Position numbers and translations under genes: made by a program. From contig CAMWRH010000008.1 in NCBI GenBank assembly GCA_947176605.1, forward strand, positions 1-60,936: 60,936 nucleotides of DNA. The letters run 5' to 3'. The notes beneath the pieces were generated by a model. That model had not been told where the DNA came from and did not search any database. It saw nothing but the letters and a program-made list of their open reading frames with translations. Source of the stretch: an uncultured Porphyromonadaceae bacterium. Its GTDB lineage: Bacteria; Bacteroidota; Bacteroidia; Bacteroidales; Muribaculaceae. Positions 24,395-32,938 of the stretch are shown in pieces. Each line of letters starts with the position of its first letter. Positions within the stretch are counted from its first letter, which is position 1.

Positions 24395-25339
24395 TCAGCT
24401 GATATATCCTATATAACGCTTCATGAAGCGCCGGAATGCGGCAATCCGCATGAATCCGCACTCAAACAGCAGCACCGCCACGAGCGAGCACCCTATCCCC
24501 CCCAGCACGTCGAGCACGTAATGGTGCGACGTGTAGACGGCCGTAAACCATATGCCGAGTGTCACCACGCCAAGAAGCACCTTCCACCCCCACGGGCTGC
24601 GCGAACGCACGGCATAGATGAATGCCACGAACGTGTAGGCCGAATGCAGCGACGGCATGGCCGCGAATACGTTGGCATTACGGGCATACAGGGCATCGAA
24701 TATCCCCAGACCCGTCATGGCGTCGAATGCTCCCAGACCGGCCACCTCCCCGTGTGTGCCGGGCACGGCCTGCATATTGTAAATATCGCCATACATGGCC
24801 ACATACCATGGCGGAGCAGCCGGATGCACATAATACAGCGCGAATCCGAGAAGATTGACCAGCAGGAATGCCATCGCGAAATGCAGATATGCTTCCTTCC
24901 TGCCACTGAAATAGAGCCACAGCCCGTAGACGATCGGCAGCGGAACCCAGCATAGGTAGAACACTCCGGCCATGAAATCCATCACCGCCGAACGATGCAA
25001 TGCCCAGAATTCATTGGGGGTAAGCCTTACCCCGTCGCCTACGGTGATGCCGAAGAGCGACTTCTCGTTAAGGTAAAGTCCCTCCACATCCACCGGGTTG
25101 ACCTCATAGTTGGGGAGAAGATTCATCCAGTCGTAGGATATGCCGAAGATTATGAACGGCAGTATGGCCACCGTCAGACGGCGCGAAGCCGGCATAACGA
25201 AATACATCGCCGCTATCAGAAGGGCCAGGAACACGTGCTCGGGACGGAACCCTATGAAGAGCACCGTCACCGTAAGCCAGAGCGCCAGGGCCACCACACA
25301 CCATAGCGTCTCACGCAATGTGGCTGATTGATATCTCAT
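24395..25339 (-). CDS. PAP2/Aur1-like enzyme, probable inositol phosphorylceramide synthase
   Basis: A polytopic membrane protein of 314 residues with the PAP2_3/Aur1 pattern: MPSLHSAYTF and, later, TSHHYVLDVLGG supply the two His and the Asp of the active site. Aur1-type enzymes transfer the phosphoinositol head group from phosphatidylinositol to ceramide. The neighbouring phosphatidylinositol-phosphate synthase and phosphatase would make the donor, so this is the logical last step to inositol phosphorylceramide. A TTG 27 nt upstream is possible; the ATG at 25339, 10 nt after the previous stop, is preferred. Confidence 0.82.
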   Translation of the reverse strand: MRYQSATLRETLWCVVALALWLTVTVLFIGFRPEHVFLALLIAAMYFVMPASRRLTVAILPFIIFGISYDWMNLLPNYEVNPVDVEGLYLNEKSLFGITVGDGVRLTPNEFWALHRSAVMDFMAGVFYLCWVPLPIVYGLWLYFSGRKEAYLHFAMAFLLVNLLGFALYYVHPAAPPWYVAMYGDIYNMQAVPGTHGEVAGLGAFDAMTGLGIFDALYARNANVFAAMPSLHSAYTFVAFIYAVRSRSPWGWKVLLGVVTLGIWFTAVYTSHHYVLDVLGGIGCSLVAVLLFECGFMRIAAFRRFMKRYIGYIS

Positions 25340-25349
25340 GTCGTCGGAT

Positions 25350-26036
25350 TTATGATTTCTTCTCAAGCTGACGCCGGCTGTAGGCGATACGCGCAGCCGC
25401 CGTCATGTTGGCAAACAGCGCTATGACGGCCATTCCCCCAAACAGCACCCAGTTGGCCCATGCCACACCCGCCTCTCCGAGTATGCCGGCCGCCAGGGTG
25501 CATAATGCCGTCACCACCACACGCTCAGGGCGCTGCATGAAGCCTATCTTGCATTCGATGCCAAGCCCCTCGGCGCGGGCGCGGACGTAGCTCACCATCA
25601 GCGAACCGATTACGGCAAGATACGTCACCAGAGCTCCCCACATGTCGCCGGCCATCAGGAAGTAATATGATATGCCACCCAGGGTCACAAGCTCGCAATA
25701 GCGGTCGAGTACGGAATCATACATGGCGCCAAACGTCGACGACATACCCCCAAGACGAGCCACCTGGCCGTCGAGCATATCAAACAGAGAGAATCCTATG
25801 ATGAGGGCTCCGGAAAGAGTGACCAGTGCATATGGTACTTCTCCCGTACGCCCGGCCCGGAATCCGGCCACGACCATTACCACGGCGGCCGCCAGATTGC
25901 CCAGCATCCCTATGGTGGTGACCATATTGGGTGTAACTCCGCAACGTATCATCAGCCGCACGAAGGGATTTATCACACAATATATCCCCTGCTGCAGAGA
26001 GTCGCGTGTCTGTTTGGCAGATTTCTTTATATCCAT
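25350..26036 (-). CDS. CDP-alcohol phosphatidyltransferase, probable phosphatidylinositol-phosphate synthase
   Basis: A 228-residue membrane protein with the complete family signature: DMLDGQVAR, 8 residues, GAMYDSVLD, with all four Asp. By context it would join CDP-diacylglycerol (or a CDP-activated equivalent) and myo-inositol 1-phosphate to give phosphatidylinositol phosphate, releasing CMP. The basic residues around it (RARAEG, QRPERV) fit a phosphate-bearing acceptor. It precedes the Aur1-like gene and follows the GtrA gene by 105 nt. Other polar acceptors cannot be excluded by sequence alone. Confidence 0.85.
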   Translation of the reverse strand: MDIKKSAKQTRDSLQQGIYCVINPFVRLMIRCGVTPNMVTTIGMLGNLAAAVVMVVAGFRAGRTGEVPYALVTLSGALIIGFSLFDMLDGQVARLGGMSSTFGAMYDSVLDRYCELVTLGGISYYFLMAGDMWGALVTYLAVIGSLMVSYVRARAEGLGIECKIGFMQRPERVVVTALCTLAAGILGEAGVAWANWVLFGGMAVIALFANMTAAARIAYSRRQLEKKS

Positions 26037-26141
26037 ATCTTTTGTCAGTTCTGTTTAATCATCAGTTCTGTTATGTAATCTTTATCTGTGCGGGGTGACT
26101 CAGGATACCCGGGCAGCGGGCAAGAGAGACCGGAGCGCTCC

Positions 26142-26795
26142 TCATTTTCCGGCAGGATGGTTGCGAAACGTCACGGCATCCACGAATCTCACGGCGTAGC
26201 GGTCGAACCCTGACGGTCTGTACACGAAATTCCGCTGCAGAAGGAAATTCCAGAACCACGACACAAGCAGCGATACCAGCAGACGCGCGGCGGCAAAATA
26301 GCCGTTCGGACGGAAACCTATCTCTTTGAGCCATGTCATATGATTGAGCATGCGGTAGAGCAGCTCCGTGCCATAGGCGTTGAGCAAGAGGCTGCCCGTC
26401 CATACCAACGCATACTTCACCACTACGGCCCGCCAGGGAGTCCCTTCGGCATGGAACGTGAATTTGTAGTTGATCACACAGTTGACCACTCCGCCGAGGA
26501 AGGCGCCTATGGCAGTGGAGAGGAAGGCGCCAAGCCCCACCCATGCGAAGAGCACGAAGCTCATACCCATATCTATCCATGAGGCGGCCTGACTTGACAC
26601 TGCCGAGCGGAGAAATGTGAATACGAGTCCATTACTGTTGATCAGCTTATCGGCCACTTCCGACTTCTTCACCTTTTCCCTCAGGCTGCCCAGCCGACGG
26701 GAGCGCCCCGCAGTATGATTTGAGCTACCTTCGGCCATATCGCACACTTCTGAGGCCTCATTCCGGCCATTACCGTTGATTTCCGGACTCGACAT
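26142..26795 (-). CDS. GtrA-family membrane protein
   Basis: A 217-residue protein: a polar N-terminal tail of about 50 residues, then a GtrA-like four-span domain with the conserved NCVINYKFTFHAEG and SWFWNFLLQRNFVY. GtrA proteins are associated with moving prenyl- or lipid-linked sugars across the membrane. Here it sits between a lipid-phosphate phosphatase and the phosphatidylinositol-phosphate synthase, so a role in handling the inositol lipid is suggested. The ATG at 26795 lies 4 nt after the pgpA-like stop. A close paralogue is at 55429-55953 but lacks the N-terminal tail. Confidence 0.82.
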   Translation of the reverse strand: MSSPEINGNGRNEASEVCDMAEGSSNHTAGRSRRLGSLREKVKKSEVADKLINSNGLVFTFLRSAVSSQAASWIDMGMSFVLFAWVGLGAFLSTAIGAFLGGVVNCVINYKFTFHAEGTPWRAVVVKYALVWTGSLLLNAYGTELLYRMLNHMTWLKEIGFRPNGYFAAARLLVSLLVSWFWNFLLQRNFVYRPSGFDRYAVRFVDAVTFRNHPAGK

Positions 26796-26799
26796 ATTA

Positions 26800-27318
26800 T
26801 CACGCAAGTATAAAATGATTTATCACCACAAGCACCACTACCGAATACACCGCCGCAAGGATATCGTCGGCCATCATCCCGTAGCCACGCGGCAGCTTTT
26901 CCATGCTTCTTATCCCCAGGGGCTTGAAGATATCGAAAAATCTGAACAGGGTCAGCGATACCAGTATCATCCACCATGGCTCCACGGCGATGCCATACGA
27001 CAGCGGAAGAAGCGATATCCACTGCCCCACGGTCTCGTCAGCACAGGCGGCCACAGGATCTTTGCCCCAGTATGTCTCAGATACCGAACTTGCCCATGTC
27101 CCGGCCACGGCATATGCTATGGCGGCGGCAAGCGTCACCCAGAATGTCACGTCAGGATCAGCCCAGATAAACAGCGGGAGCCACAGCACGATGGCGAGCA
27201 ATGCACCCCATGTACCGGGGGCAACCGGCAGAAACCCCACTCCCAACGATGTGGCAAGCAGTTTTGGCACCATCGGGAAGGGTCGGCCGGCTATATTTAC
27301 AGGTCTACGTGATTTCAT
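26800..27318 (-). CDS. PgpA-like lipid-phosphate phosphatase
   Basis: A 172-residue membrane phosphatase. It carries the family elements GVGFLPVAPGTWGAL, ADETVGQW and LFRFFDIFKPLGIRSME followed by GYGMMADDILAA, the acidic metal site. PgpA removes phosphate from phosphatidylglycerophosphate; in this operon the natural substrate is phosphatidylinositol phosphate, giving phosphatidylinositol. It is the first gene. A GTG at 27339 would coincide with the expected transcription start, so the ATG at 27318 with a leader of only about 20 nt is chosen. Confidence 0.85.
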   Translation of the reverse strand: MKSRRPVNIAGRPFPMVPKLLATSLGVGFLPVAPGTWGALLAIVLWLPLFIWADPDVTFWVTLAAAIAYAVAGTWASSVSETYWGKDPVAACADETVGQWISLLPLSYGIAVEPWWMILVSLTLFRFFDIFKPLGIRSMEKLPRGYGMMADDILAAVYSVVVLVVINHFILA

Positions 27319-27345
27319 TATGTCAGATAAGTTTGTCACAACTCA

Positions 27346-27377
27346 CAAAATTAATCAAAATCCGCCACACTCACAAA
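27346..27377 (-). promoter_or_regulatory. Promoter of the inositol-lipid operon
   Basis: A minus-strand TTTG (27377-27374), 20 bp and TAATTTTG (27353-27346), a full consensus match. The predicted start is near 27339, giving a very short leader ahead of the PgpA-like gene. Confidence 0.75.
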
Positions 27378-27389
27378 TCTATCATAGTA

Positions 27390-27421
27390 AATGACCCGGC
27401 AGTTGGGACTGCCGGGTCATT
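27390..27421 (-). terminator. 14-bp hairpin behind ppiD
   Basis: AATGACCCGGCAGT (27390-27403) pairs exactly with 27408-27421 around TGGG. It lies 36 nt after the ppiD stop and separates that unit from the next promoter. Only a mixed T/A stretch follows on the minus strand. Confidence 0.65.
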
Positions 27422-27456
27422 ACTGTAGTATAAGTTATTTCTGAGCAGGATGATTC

Positions 27457-29595
27457 TTACTCACCTGCCTCGAATTTGTAGACATTGTTCTCAACCTTCT
27501 TCGAGCCTTTGAGCATCTGCTCCATGTCGGGGCGGAAGAGCTGCTGGTACTGACGCTGATATGTGGCATCGTCGTATTTGAAGTCTTCCTTCGAATTGCC
27601 GTTTACGACATATGCGTAGATACCGTCGTCGCCCTTGACGAGCACCACTTTCTTACCGGGCTTGGTGCCGACGATCTGACCCATTACCTTCTGGTCGTTG
27701 ACACCCGAACGGGTAGTGAAGCGGAACTGCTGCAGGTCCTGCGGCTGCACGCCCATGGCTGCTGCCAGGGTTGCCATATCGGTGGCCTTGGGCTGGTATT
27801 TCTTCAGCTGGGCATCGCCAGCTTTCGAGCGGCGCACCTTGTCGGTGAGGTATTTCTTGACTTCAGTGTTGCTTACGGGCACGTAGTCGGAATATTCGCT
27901 GTTGATGGCCGCTACGTAAAGAGCAGGCTGAGCAGCATCCTTCGACTCGTAGATTTTGGATACGTCGCCGGCGTTGCCGTCCATCATCACCCAGCGCACC
28001 ACCTGACGGCTGTCGGGATAGTACATGTTATAGCCCTGCATACGCGGCACTGCGTTGGAGCTCTGAGTCAGTTCGAAAGTCTGGAGCGTATATCCTTCCT
28101 TGGCGGCATTCTCACGCACTTTGGCTGCAGTGGTGTTGGCGGCAAGGAATTTCTCAAGCTTTTCGTTGGCGGCATTCACAGTCTGGGCCGAGGGATGAAG
28201 CGCGTACTCCACTACTTCATATTCGTAGATTTCCTTCGGAGCGCTACGCTCTACGATCTGTGCGAGCAGTGCGCCCTCGCCGGTCGACATCATTTTCACG
28301 AATCGGCCTCCGGCATTCTGCAGCGAGTCAAGCTGACTCTGGCGCAGGGCCTCTGTCTTACCTTTGTTGTCGTAGAGAGTGACCCACTGCTCGGCCTGTA
28401 CCATCACGCTGTCGGGCTTGAAGGCGGAAGTGAGCGAATCGATCGAAAGGCCGTTGTTGAGGCGGGCGAGCACCTGGTCGGGGAGTGTGGCACCGGCCAC
28501 TGTCACCAGGTTGAGCTGCACGGAGTCAACTTCCGTATATTTGCGACCCATCTTGACAACGGTGAAGCCGCGCATGTTCTCTGTCACTACCTTCACCGAG
28601 TCGCGGGGAGCGGAGGTGACGAATGTGCGCAGAGCGCCGCCGGGGAGGTCTTTGCCGCGGAGCACGCGTTTCTCCACGCTGAGCCCTTCCTTGCGGAGAT
28701 CCTTGCCAAGAGTCGAGGCGCTGTCGCGCAGAGCCTGCGCGGCGGCCATGGCAAGCTTTGAAGAGGCTGCGCGGTCGGCATCCGACGGTGAGATATTTAC
28801 GGCGATGAAAGAGATTTCCTTTGTGGGCTCCTCCACCTTGAAGCGACCTTTCTCGGCTGCATACGCTTCATTGATTTCGGCATCGCTCACCGGATATTCC
28901 TTCTCGTCGAGCTGACCGTAGGGGCGGAATGCGAGCTGCACCTGCGAGAGCTCCACGAAGTCGTTGTAGAGAGCTTTCTTATCGAGTTCGTTGGCCTGCA
29001 GTGTGCCGCCGAGCAGGGAGATGTAGGTCTGTTCGGCCAGACGCTGTGAGGCTTCGGCCTCGAGGGCGAGCCATGCCTTCTGCAGGGGCTCTACCTGAGC
29101 CTGGGTGAGGTTGTTGCTTTTAGGGTTGAAAATCACGTCGTGCACCTGCGGCAGAGAAGTCACGTTGACATTCATCGACTGCAGCGCGCGCACGATCATC
29201 ATCTGCTCTGCGGAGGGCTGAGGATTCTCAAGCATAAAGCGGCGAAGCAATTCGGGAGAAGTGGTGATGCCCATCTTCTTTACCGCCTCGGCGAGAAGTT
29301 TCTCCGATACAAGCTGATTTACGGCCATCTGCGGAAGGAGCTGCACATCGAAGCTTGCATACTGGTCGGGGTTCTGACGACGGGCCTCTTCGAGCTGGCG
29401 GTTCATTTCTTCCCGCTTCTGCTGATACTCAAGATAGTCTATCTTGTCGCCTCCCACTTTGGCCACTGTCGTGTGGCTGCCGAAGAGGTTGCGGCCGTTG
29501 GTGATGGCATCGCCAAGGATAAAGGCGAGCAATGCCACGAAAATCACAACCAGCAGGAACACTGATTTGCTTCTGATTCTCTCTAATGTTGCCAT
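27457..29595 (-). CDS. ppiD: PpiD/SurA-like periplasmic peptidyl-prolyl isomerase
   Basis: A 712-residue membrane-anchored folding factor. A single N-terminal span (SVFLLVVIFVALLAFILGD) is followed by a SurA-N-like chaperone region and a degenerate parvulin-type region. The C-terminal half is long and charged and carries a second rotamase-like segment of low similarity. It should help outer-membrane and periplasmic proteins fold. It is transcribed alone from the promoter at 29700-29731; its leader holds a 7-bp hairpin (29665-29671 with 29682-29688). Confidence 0.85.
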   Translation of the reverse strand: MATLERIRSKSVFLLVVIFVALLAFILGDAITNGRNLFGSHTTVAKVGGDKIDYLEYQQKREEMNRQLEEARRQNPDQYASFDVQLLPQMAVNQLVSEKLLAEAVKKMGITTSPELLRRFMLENPQPSAEQMMIVRALQSMNVNVTSLPQVHDVIFNPKSNNLTQAQVEPLQKAWLALEAEASQRLAEQTYISLLGGTLQANELDKKALYNDFVELSQVQLAFRPYGQLDEKEYPVSDAEINEAYAAEKGRFKVEEPTKEISFIAVNISPSDADRAASSKLAMAAAQALRDSASTLGKDLRKEGLSVEKRVLRGKDLPGGALRTFVTSAPRDSVKVVTENMRGFTVVKMGRKYTEVDSVQLNLVTVAGATLPDQVLARLNNGLSIDSLTSAFKPDSVMVQAEQWVTLYDNKGKTEALRQSQLDSLQNAGGRFVKMMSTGEGALLAQIVERSAPKEIYEYEVVEYALHPSAQTVNAANEKLEKFLAANTTAAKVRENAAKEGYTLQTFELTQSSNAVPRMQGYNMYYPDSRQVVRWVMMDGNAGDVSKIYESKDAAQPALYVAAINSEYSDYVPVSNTEVKKYLTDKVRRSKAGDAQLKKYQPKATDMATLAAAMGVQPQDLQQFRFTTRSGVNDQKVMGQIVGTKPGKKVVLVKGDDGIYAYVVNGNSKEDFKYDDATYQRQYQQLFRPDMEQMLKGSKKVENNVYKFEAGE

Positions 29596-29699
29596 TGTTA
29601 AGGTAAAACTTAGTTAAAAGCTTGATTATATAGCTGTTATTGTTGTTATTTACAAGATTCTCTCCACCCTGTGGCGTTCAGCAGGGTGTTAATATCGGG

Positions 29700-29731
29700 C
29701 AAAGATAGCTATTTTCCGTTAGTTACACAAA
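29700..29731 (-). promoter_or_regulatory. Promoter of ppiD
   Basis: A minus-strand TTTG (29731-29728), 20 bp and TATCTTTG (29707-29700), a full consensus match, about 100 nt ahead of the start codon. Confidence 0.75.
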
Positions 29732-29754
29732 ATATCCACCTATTTTTTAACATT

Positions 29755-31227
29755 TTAGAGCCGCTTTGCCTCTTTGGGTTCCTGCTGCGGGGCATCCCCT
29801 TTTTCGGCCGCTATGCGGCGGTCGAGATATTCGATGGCGGCGTCATGCTCGTTGGGGATTTCCCCTTCGAAGATGGCTTCTTTGATTATTTCCTTGTATT
29901 CGGCCACTTTCTGACACGGCGGAAGCCCGTAGCGCTCCATGATTTCGTTGCCGTTGACGGGGTTTTTCCAGTTGCGGTAGTCGTCGGCGGCATTGATTTC
30001 GTCCATGCGCTGGCGTAGGCGGGCGAATCCGGCGAGCTGGCGTTTCACCTTTTCGGGTATTTTGGAAGTGATGTCGGCCTCGCACAGGAGCATGAGTGAG
30101 TCCAGGTCGTTGCCGGCATCGGTGATGAGGCGACGCACTCCGCTGTCGCTCACTCCGCTGTCGGCCACCGATTGGGGGCGCATGTGCAGTCCCACCATCT
30201 TGGCCACGAATTTCATCTTTTCGTTCATAGGGAGTTTCATGCGCCCGAAAATGCGGGGTATCATCTTTTCTCCTATGAAGTTGTGGTTGTGGAAGGTCCA
30301 GCCCAGGCGCTTGTCGTAGCGTTTCACCACGGGTTTGGCTATGTCATGCAGCAGTGCTGCCCAGCGGAGCCATTCGTCGTCGCTTTTTTCGGCCACGTTG
30401 TCGAGCACTTTGAGGGTGTGCAGGAAGTTGTCTTTATGTCCGCGCCCTTCCTGTGTCTCCACCCCTTTGAGCGCGCACAGTTCGGGGAATATGATTTCGA
30501 GCAGTCCGGCCATGTCGAGCAGGCGGAATCCGGTCGAGGGGCGCGGCGAGCGCATGATTTTGCCGAGCTCGTCGTTGATACGCTCTTTGGTGATGATACG
30601 TATACGTTCGGCATTGCGTTTTATCGCCTCGAAGGTGTCGGGGGCTATGTAGAATCCGAGCTGTGTGGCGAAGCGTATGGCGCGCATCATGCGCAGCGGG
30701 TCGTCGGAGAAGGTGACGTCGGGATCGAGCGGCGTGCGTATGGTGCGCCGGTGCAGGTCGTCGAGGCCGCCGAAGGGATCGAGCAGCTGGCCGAATCTGT
30801 CGGCGTTGACGCAGATGGCCATGGCGTTGATGGTAAAGTCGCGGCGGCGCATGTCGTCGTCGAGTGTGCCGTCTTCCACAATCGGGTTGCGGCTCTCGCG
30901 ATGATAGGATTCCTTGCGGGCTCCGACGAATTCGAGTTCAAGGTCGCGGTGACGCAGCTGCGCGGTGCCGTAATTGGCGTATACGGCGAGGTGCGGCTTG
31001 CGGCCGCTGTGTGAGGCGATCATGTCGGCCACACGCCGGGCCAGCTCGATGCCGCTTCCTACGGTCACGAAGTCCACGTCTTTCGACTTGCGGTCAAGAA
31101 AAATGTCGCGCACATATCCCCCCACCACGTATGCCTCTCGGCCAAGTGAGTCGGCGGCCTCTCCTACAATGCGGAAGGCCGGTGCCGACAGTCGCTCTTT
31201 CAGATTGATTTCTTTATTGGTATCCAT
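29755..31227 (-). CDS. CCA-adding tRNA nucleotidyltransferase with HD domain
   Basis: A 490-residue class II polymerase-beta-fold nucleotidyltransferase that builds or repairs the tRNA 3' CCA end. It has GGYVRDIFLD and the metal-binding DVDF, then RRDFTINAMA and, later, the ERxxxE-type region around ERIRIITKERI. An HD phosphohydrolase domain follows (LLHDIAKP). Because neither tRNA gene in this window encodes CCA, the activity is needed. It lies 183 nt downstream of the M24 peptidase gene. Confidence 0.9.
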   Translation of the reverse strand: MDTNKEINLKERLSAPAFRIVGEAADSLGREAYVVGGYVRDIFLDRKSKDVDFVTVGSGIELARRVADMIASHSGRKPHLAVYANYGTAQLRHRDLELEFVGARKESYHRESRNPIVEDGTLDDDMRRRDFTINAMAICVNADRFGQLLDPFGGLDDLHRRTIRTPLDPDVTFSDDPLRMMRAIRFATQLGFYIAPDTFEAIKRNAERIRIITKERINDELGKIMRSPRPSTGFRLLDMAGLLEIIFPELCALKGVETQEGRGHKDNFLHTLKVLDNVAEKSDDEWLRWAALLHDIAKPVVKRYDKRLGWTFHNHNFIGEKMIPRIFGRMKLPMNEKMKFVAKMVGLHMRPQSVADSGVSDSGVRRLITDAGNDLDSLMLLCEADITSKIPEKVKRQLAGFARLRQRMDEINAADDYRNWKNPVNGNEIMERYGLPPCQKVAEYKEIIKEAIFEGEIPNEHDAAIEYLDRRIAAEKGDAPQQEPKEAKRL

Positions 31228-31410
31228 TCGGTCATCTGCACCTCCGCATGCGCCGCTCCCCTTCTGCCGTGCGGTATCGGGGGATAGGGTGCGTGAGGCT
31301 GATTCTCTTCATAAAAATTGCGGTCTATCAGGTAAGTAAGTGTGGGGCCGTAGAATTGCGGGGAGCGTGTGGCGGCGTGTGCCATGCGCCCCGCTCCCCT
31401 GCCGGGATGC

Positions 31411-32610
31411 TTAGAGCAGATTCTCCATCTCTTCGGCGAAGGGAGTGATGTTTTCGAGCCCGTCGGGGCGCACTACATAAGTATTTTCCACTCCTACGGC
31501 TCCGACGCCGGGGATTACGAATTTCGGTTCCAGGGCGAGGGTCATGTTCTCTTTGAGAAGCTCCCGGCAGCGAGCGGTGACGGCAGGGGTCTCATTAAGC
31601 TCGATACCGATGCCATGCCCTATGAACGAAGCGTGCTGACGATGCCCCATAAAGTAGGCTTCGAGCCCCTCTTCGGCCACTATGGCTTCGGCCAGGCGGT
31701 AGAGTTCGGCTACTTCCACACCGGGCTTTGCCTCCTTTTCGAGGGTGCGCAGTATGCGCCGCGAGCATTCATGGGCCTTGAGTGCCAGAGGGGATGGCTC
31801 ACCGATGCTCCATACGCGGGTCATGTCGGTCTGGTATCCGTTGAAGCATCCGTTGACATCTACCATCACCGTGTCGCCTACGCGCATTATCTCTCCGCAT
31901 GCTCCGCATGGCAATGCGGGGCTGACTCCGGCGCCCCCCATGGTGAAATCATACGGGCCGGGAGCATCTGCATTGTCGCCTGCTATGACGGAGCCGAGAT
32001 TGATTTCCATAAGCTGTCCGGCCACGCGCAGGAATCCGAGGTTGCCTTCGCTTCTCAGTTCATGCTCTATGGCTATCTGGAATTCCACATCGGTCATGTC
32101 GCGCTTGTAGAGGCGCTGTATCTTGCGGTATACGGCCACGTGATGCTGGCCGTCCTCTTTCATCCGGTCGATTTCGTAGGGGGTCTTTACCTGGCGGCAT
32201 CCGCGTAGCAGCGGGGAGGCGTTGGCTATGGTGGCCGTGGGGAATACGCGTCGCAGGCGCTCTATGTCGGAGTAGCTCTGCACGTCGAGTTCCAGACCGA
32301 TCGTAGCTGCCGGCGTGATGCCGAGGCGCCCGAGTTCGGCGGGTATCATCTCGGGCTTGCGGATTTCCACCACGTCGGCGGCTGTGTGCACTCCGGCGGG
32401 GCGTATGACGAAGTATACGGCCCGCCCCTCGCGGGTGAGGTAGACGTAGCCTCTGAACAGGATTCCGGAAGCATAATACAGGTTGGCATTGGTAGCTATC
32501 AGGAGCGCATCCATTCCGGCTGCGGTCATTGCCTCCGCCACTCGGCCGAGCCGGAGCGTCATCTCCTGGCGCAGCTCCGGGGCAGGGATATATTCGAGGG
32601 TCTCTTTCAT
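31411..32610 (-). CDS. M24-family Xaa-Pro aminopeptidase
   Basis: A 399-residue cytoplasmic dinuclear metallopeptidase that removes an N-terminal residue before proline. After a creatinase-like N-terminal domain, the pita-bread domain shows the metal ligands: two Asp in VMVDVNGCFNGYQTDMTR, His in FIGHGIGIELNE, Glu in LALEPKFV and Glu in GVENTYVV. The ATG at 32610 is chosen; the upstream extension does not match the family. Confidence 0.9.
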   Translation of the reverse strand: MKETLEYIPAPELRQEMTLRLGRVAEAMTAAGMDALLIATNANLYYASGILFRGYVYLTREGRAVYFVIRPAGVHTAADVVEIRKPEMIPAELGRLGITPAATIGLELDVQSYSDIERLRRVFPTATIANASPLLRGCRQVKTPYEIDRMKEDGQHHVAVYRKIQRLYKRDMTDVEFQIAIEHELRSEGNLGFLRVAGQLMEINLGSVIAGDNADAPGPYDFTMGGAGVSPALPCGACGEIMRVGDTVMVDVNGCFNGYQTDMTRVWSIGEPSPLALKAHECSRRILRTLEKEAKPGVEVAELYRLAEAIVAEEGLEAYFMGHRQHASFIGHGIGIELNETPAVTARCRELLKENMTLALEPKFVIPGVGAVGVENTYVVRPDGLENITPFAEEMENLL

Positions 32611-32938
32611 TGTCTTCTTTTGTATTTGATTCGTCGTGGCTCCGGGCCAATCGGCCCATGCCATGTCAAAGCTCCGATGCCATGGCTCTGCTGCCGTAGG
32701 GGCACCATGTCGGCCCGGCTCATGTCGACCCGGTATATGTCGGGACGCACAGGGCCTGTGGACGCCGGCCCAGAACCCGGGGGCATCTTATTTGAACAAT
32801 TTAATTTGCAAAGATAACAAAAAAATCGTACCTTTGCGGCCTGTTTGTGAAAAAGTGTGTACGAGCGTGGCCGCCGTCAATCGGTCGCCACGAGCGCCAT
32901 AGCAGTATATATATCTAAACTACAGAGATTTAGAAATT
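32611..32938. other. Divergent promoter region, M24 peptidase and sulP
   Basis: A 328-nt gap between divergent genes, without a gene. It holds the strong plus-strand sulP promoter. On the minus strand TATCTTTG (32816-32809) could be the -7 box for the M24 peptidase gene but has no TTTG at the right distance. Confidence 0.5.
32805..32836 (+). promoter_or_regulatory. Promoter of sulP
   Basis: TTTG (32805-32808), 20 bp and TACCTTTG (32829-32836), full consensus on the plus strand, giving a leader of about 95 nt. Confidence 0.78.

Noticed and set aside
23477..24955. A 492-codon plus-strand frame opposite the acyltransferase and Aur1-like genes
   Set aside because: It has no recognisable domain, its composition is rich in His, Arg and Gln as in mirrored GC-rich genes, and it lies wholly antisense to well-supported genes.
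30172..31014. A 280-codon plus-strand frame opposite the CCA-adding enzyme
   Set aside because: Antisense to a gene with intact catalytic motifs; no family resemblance.
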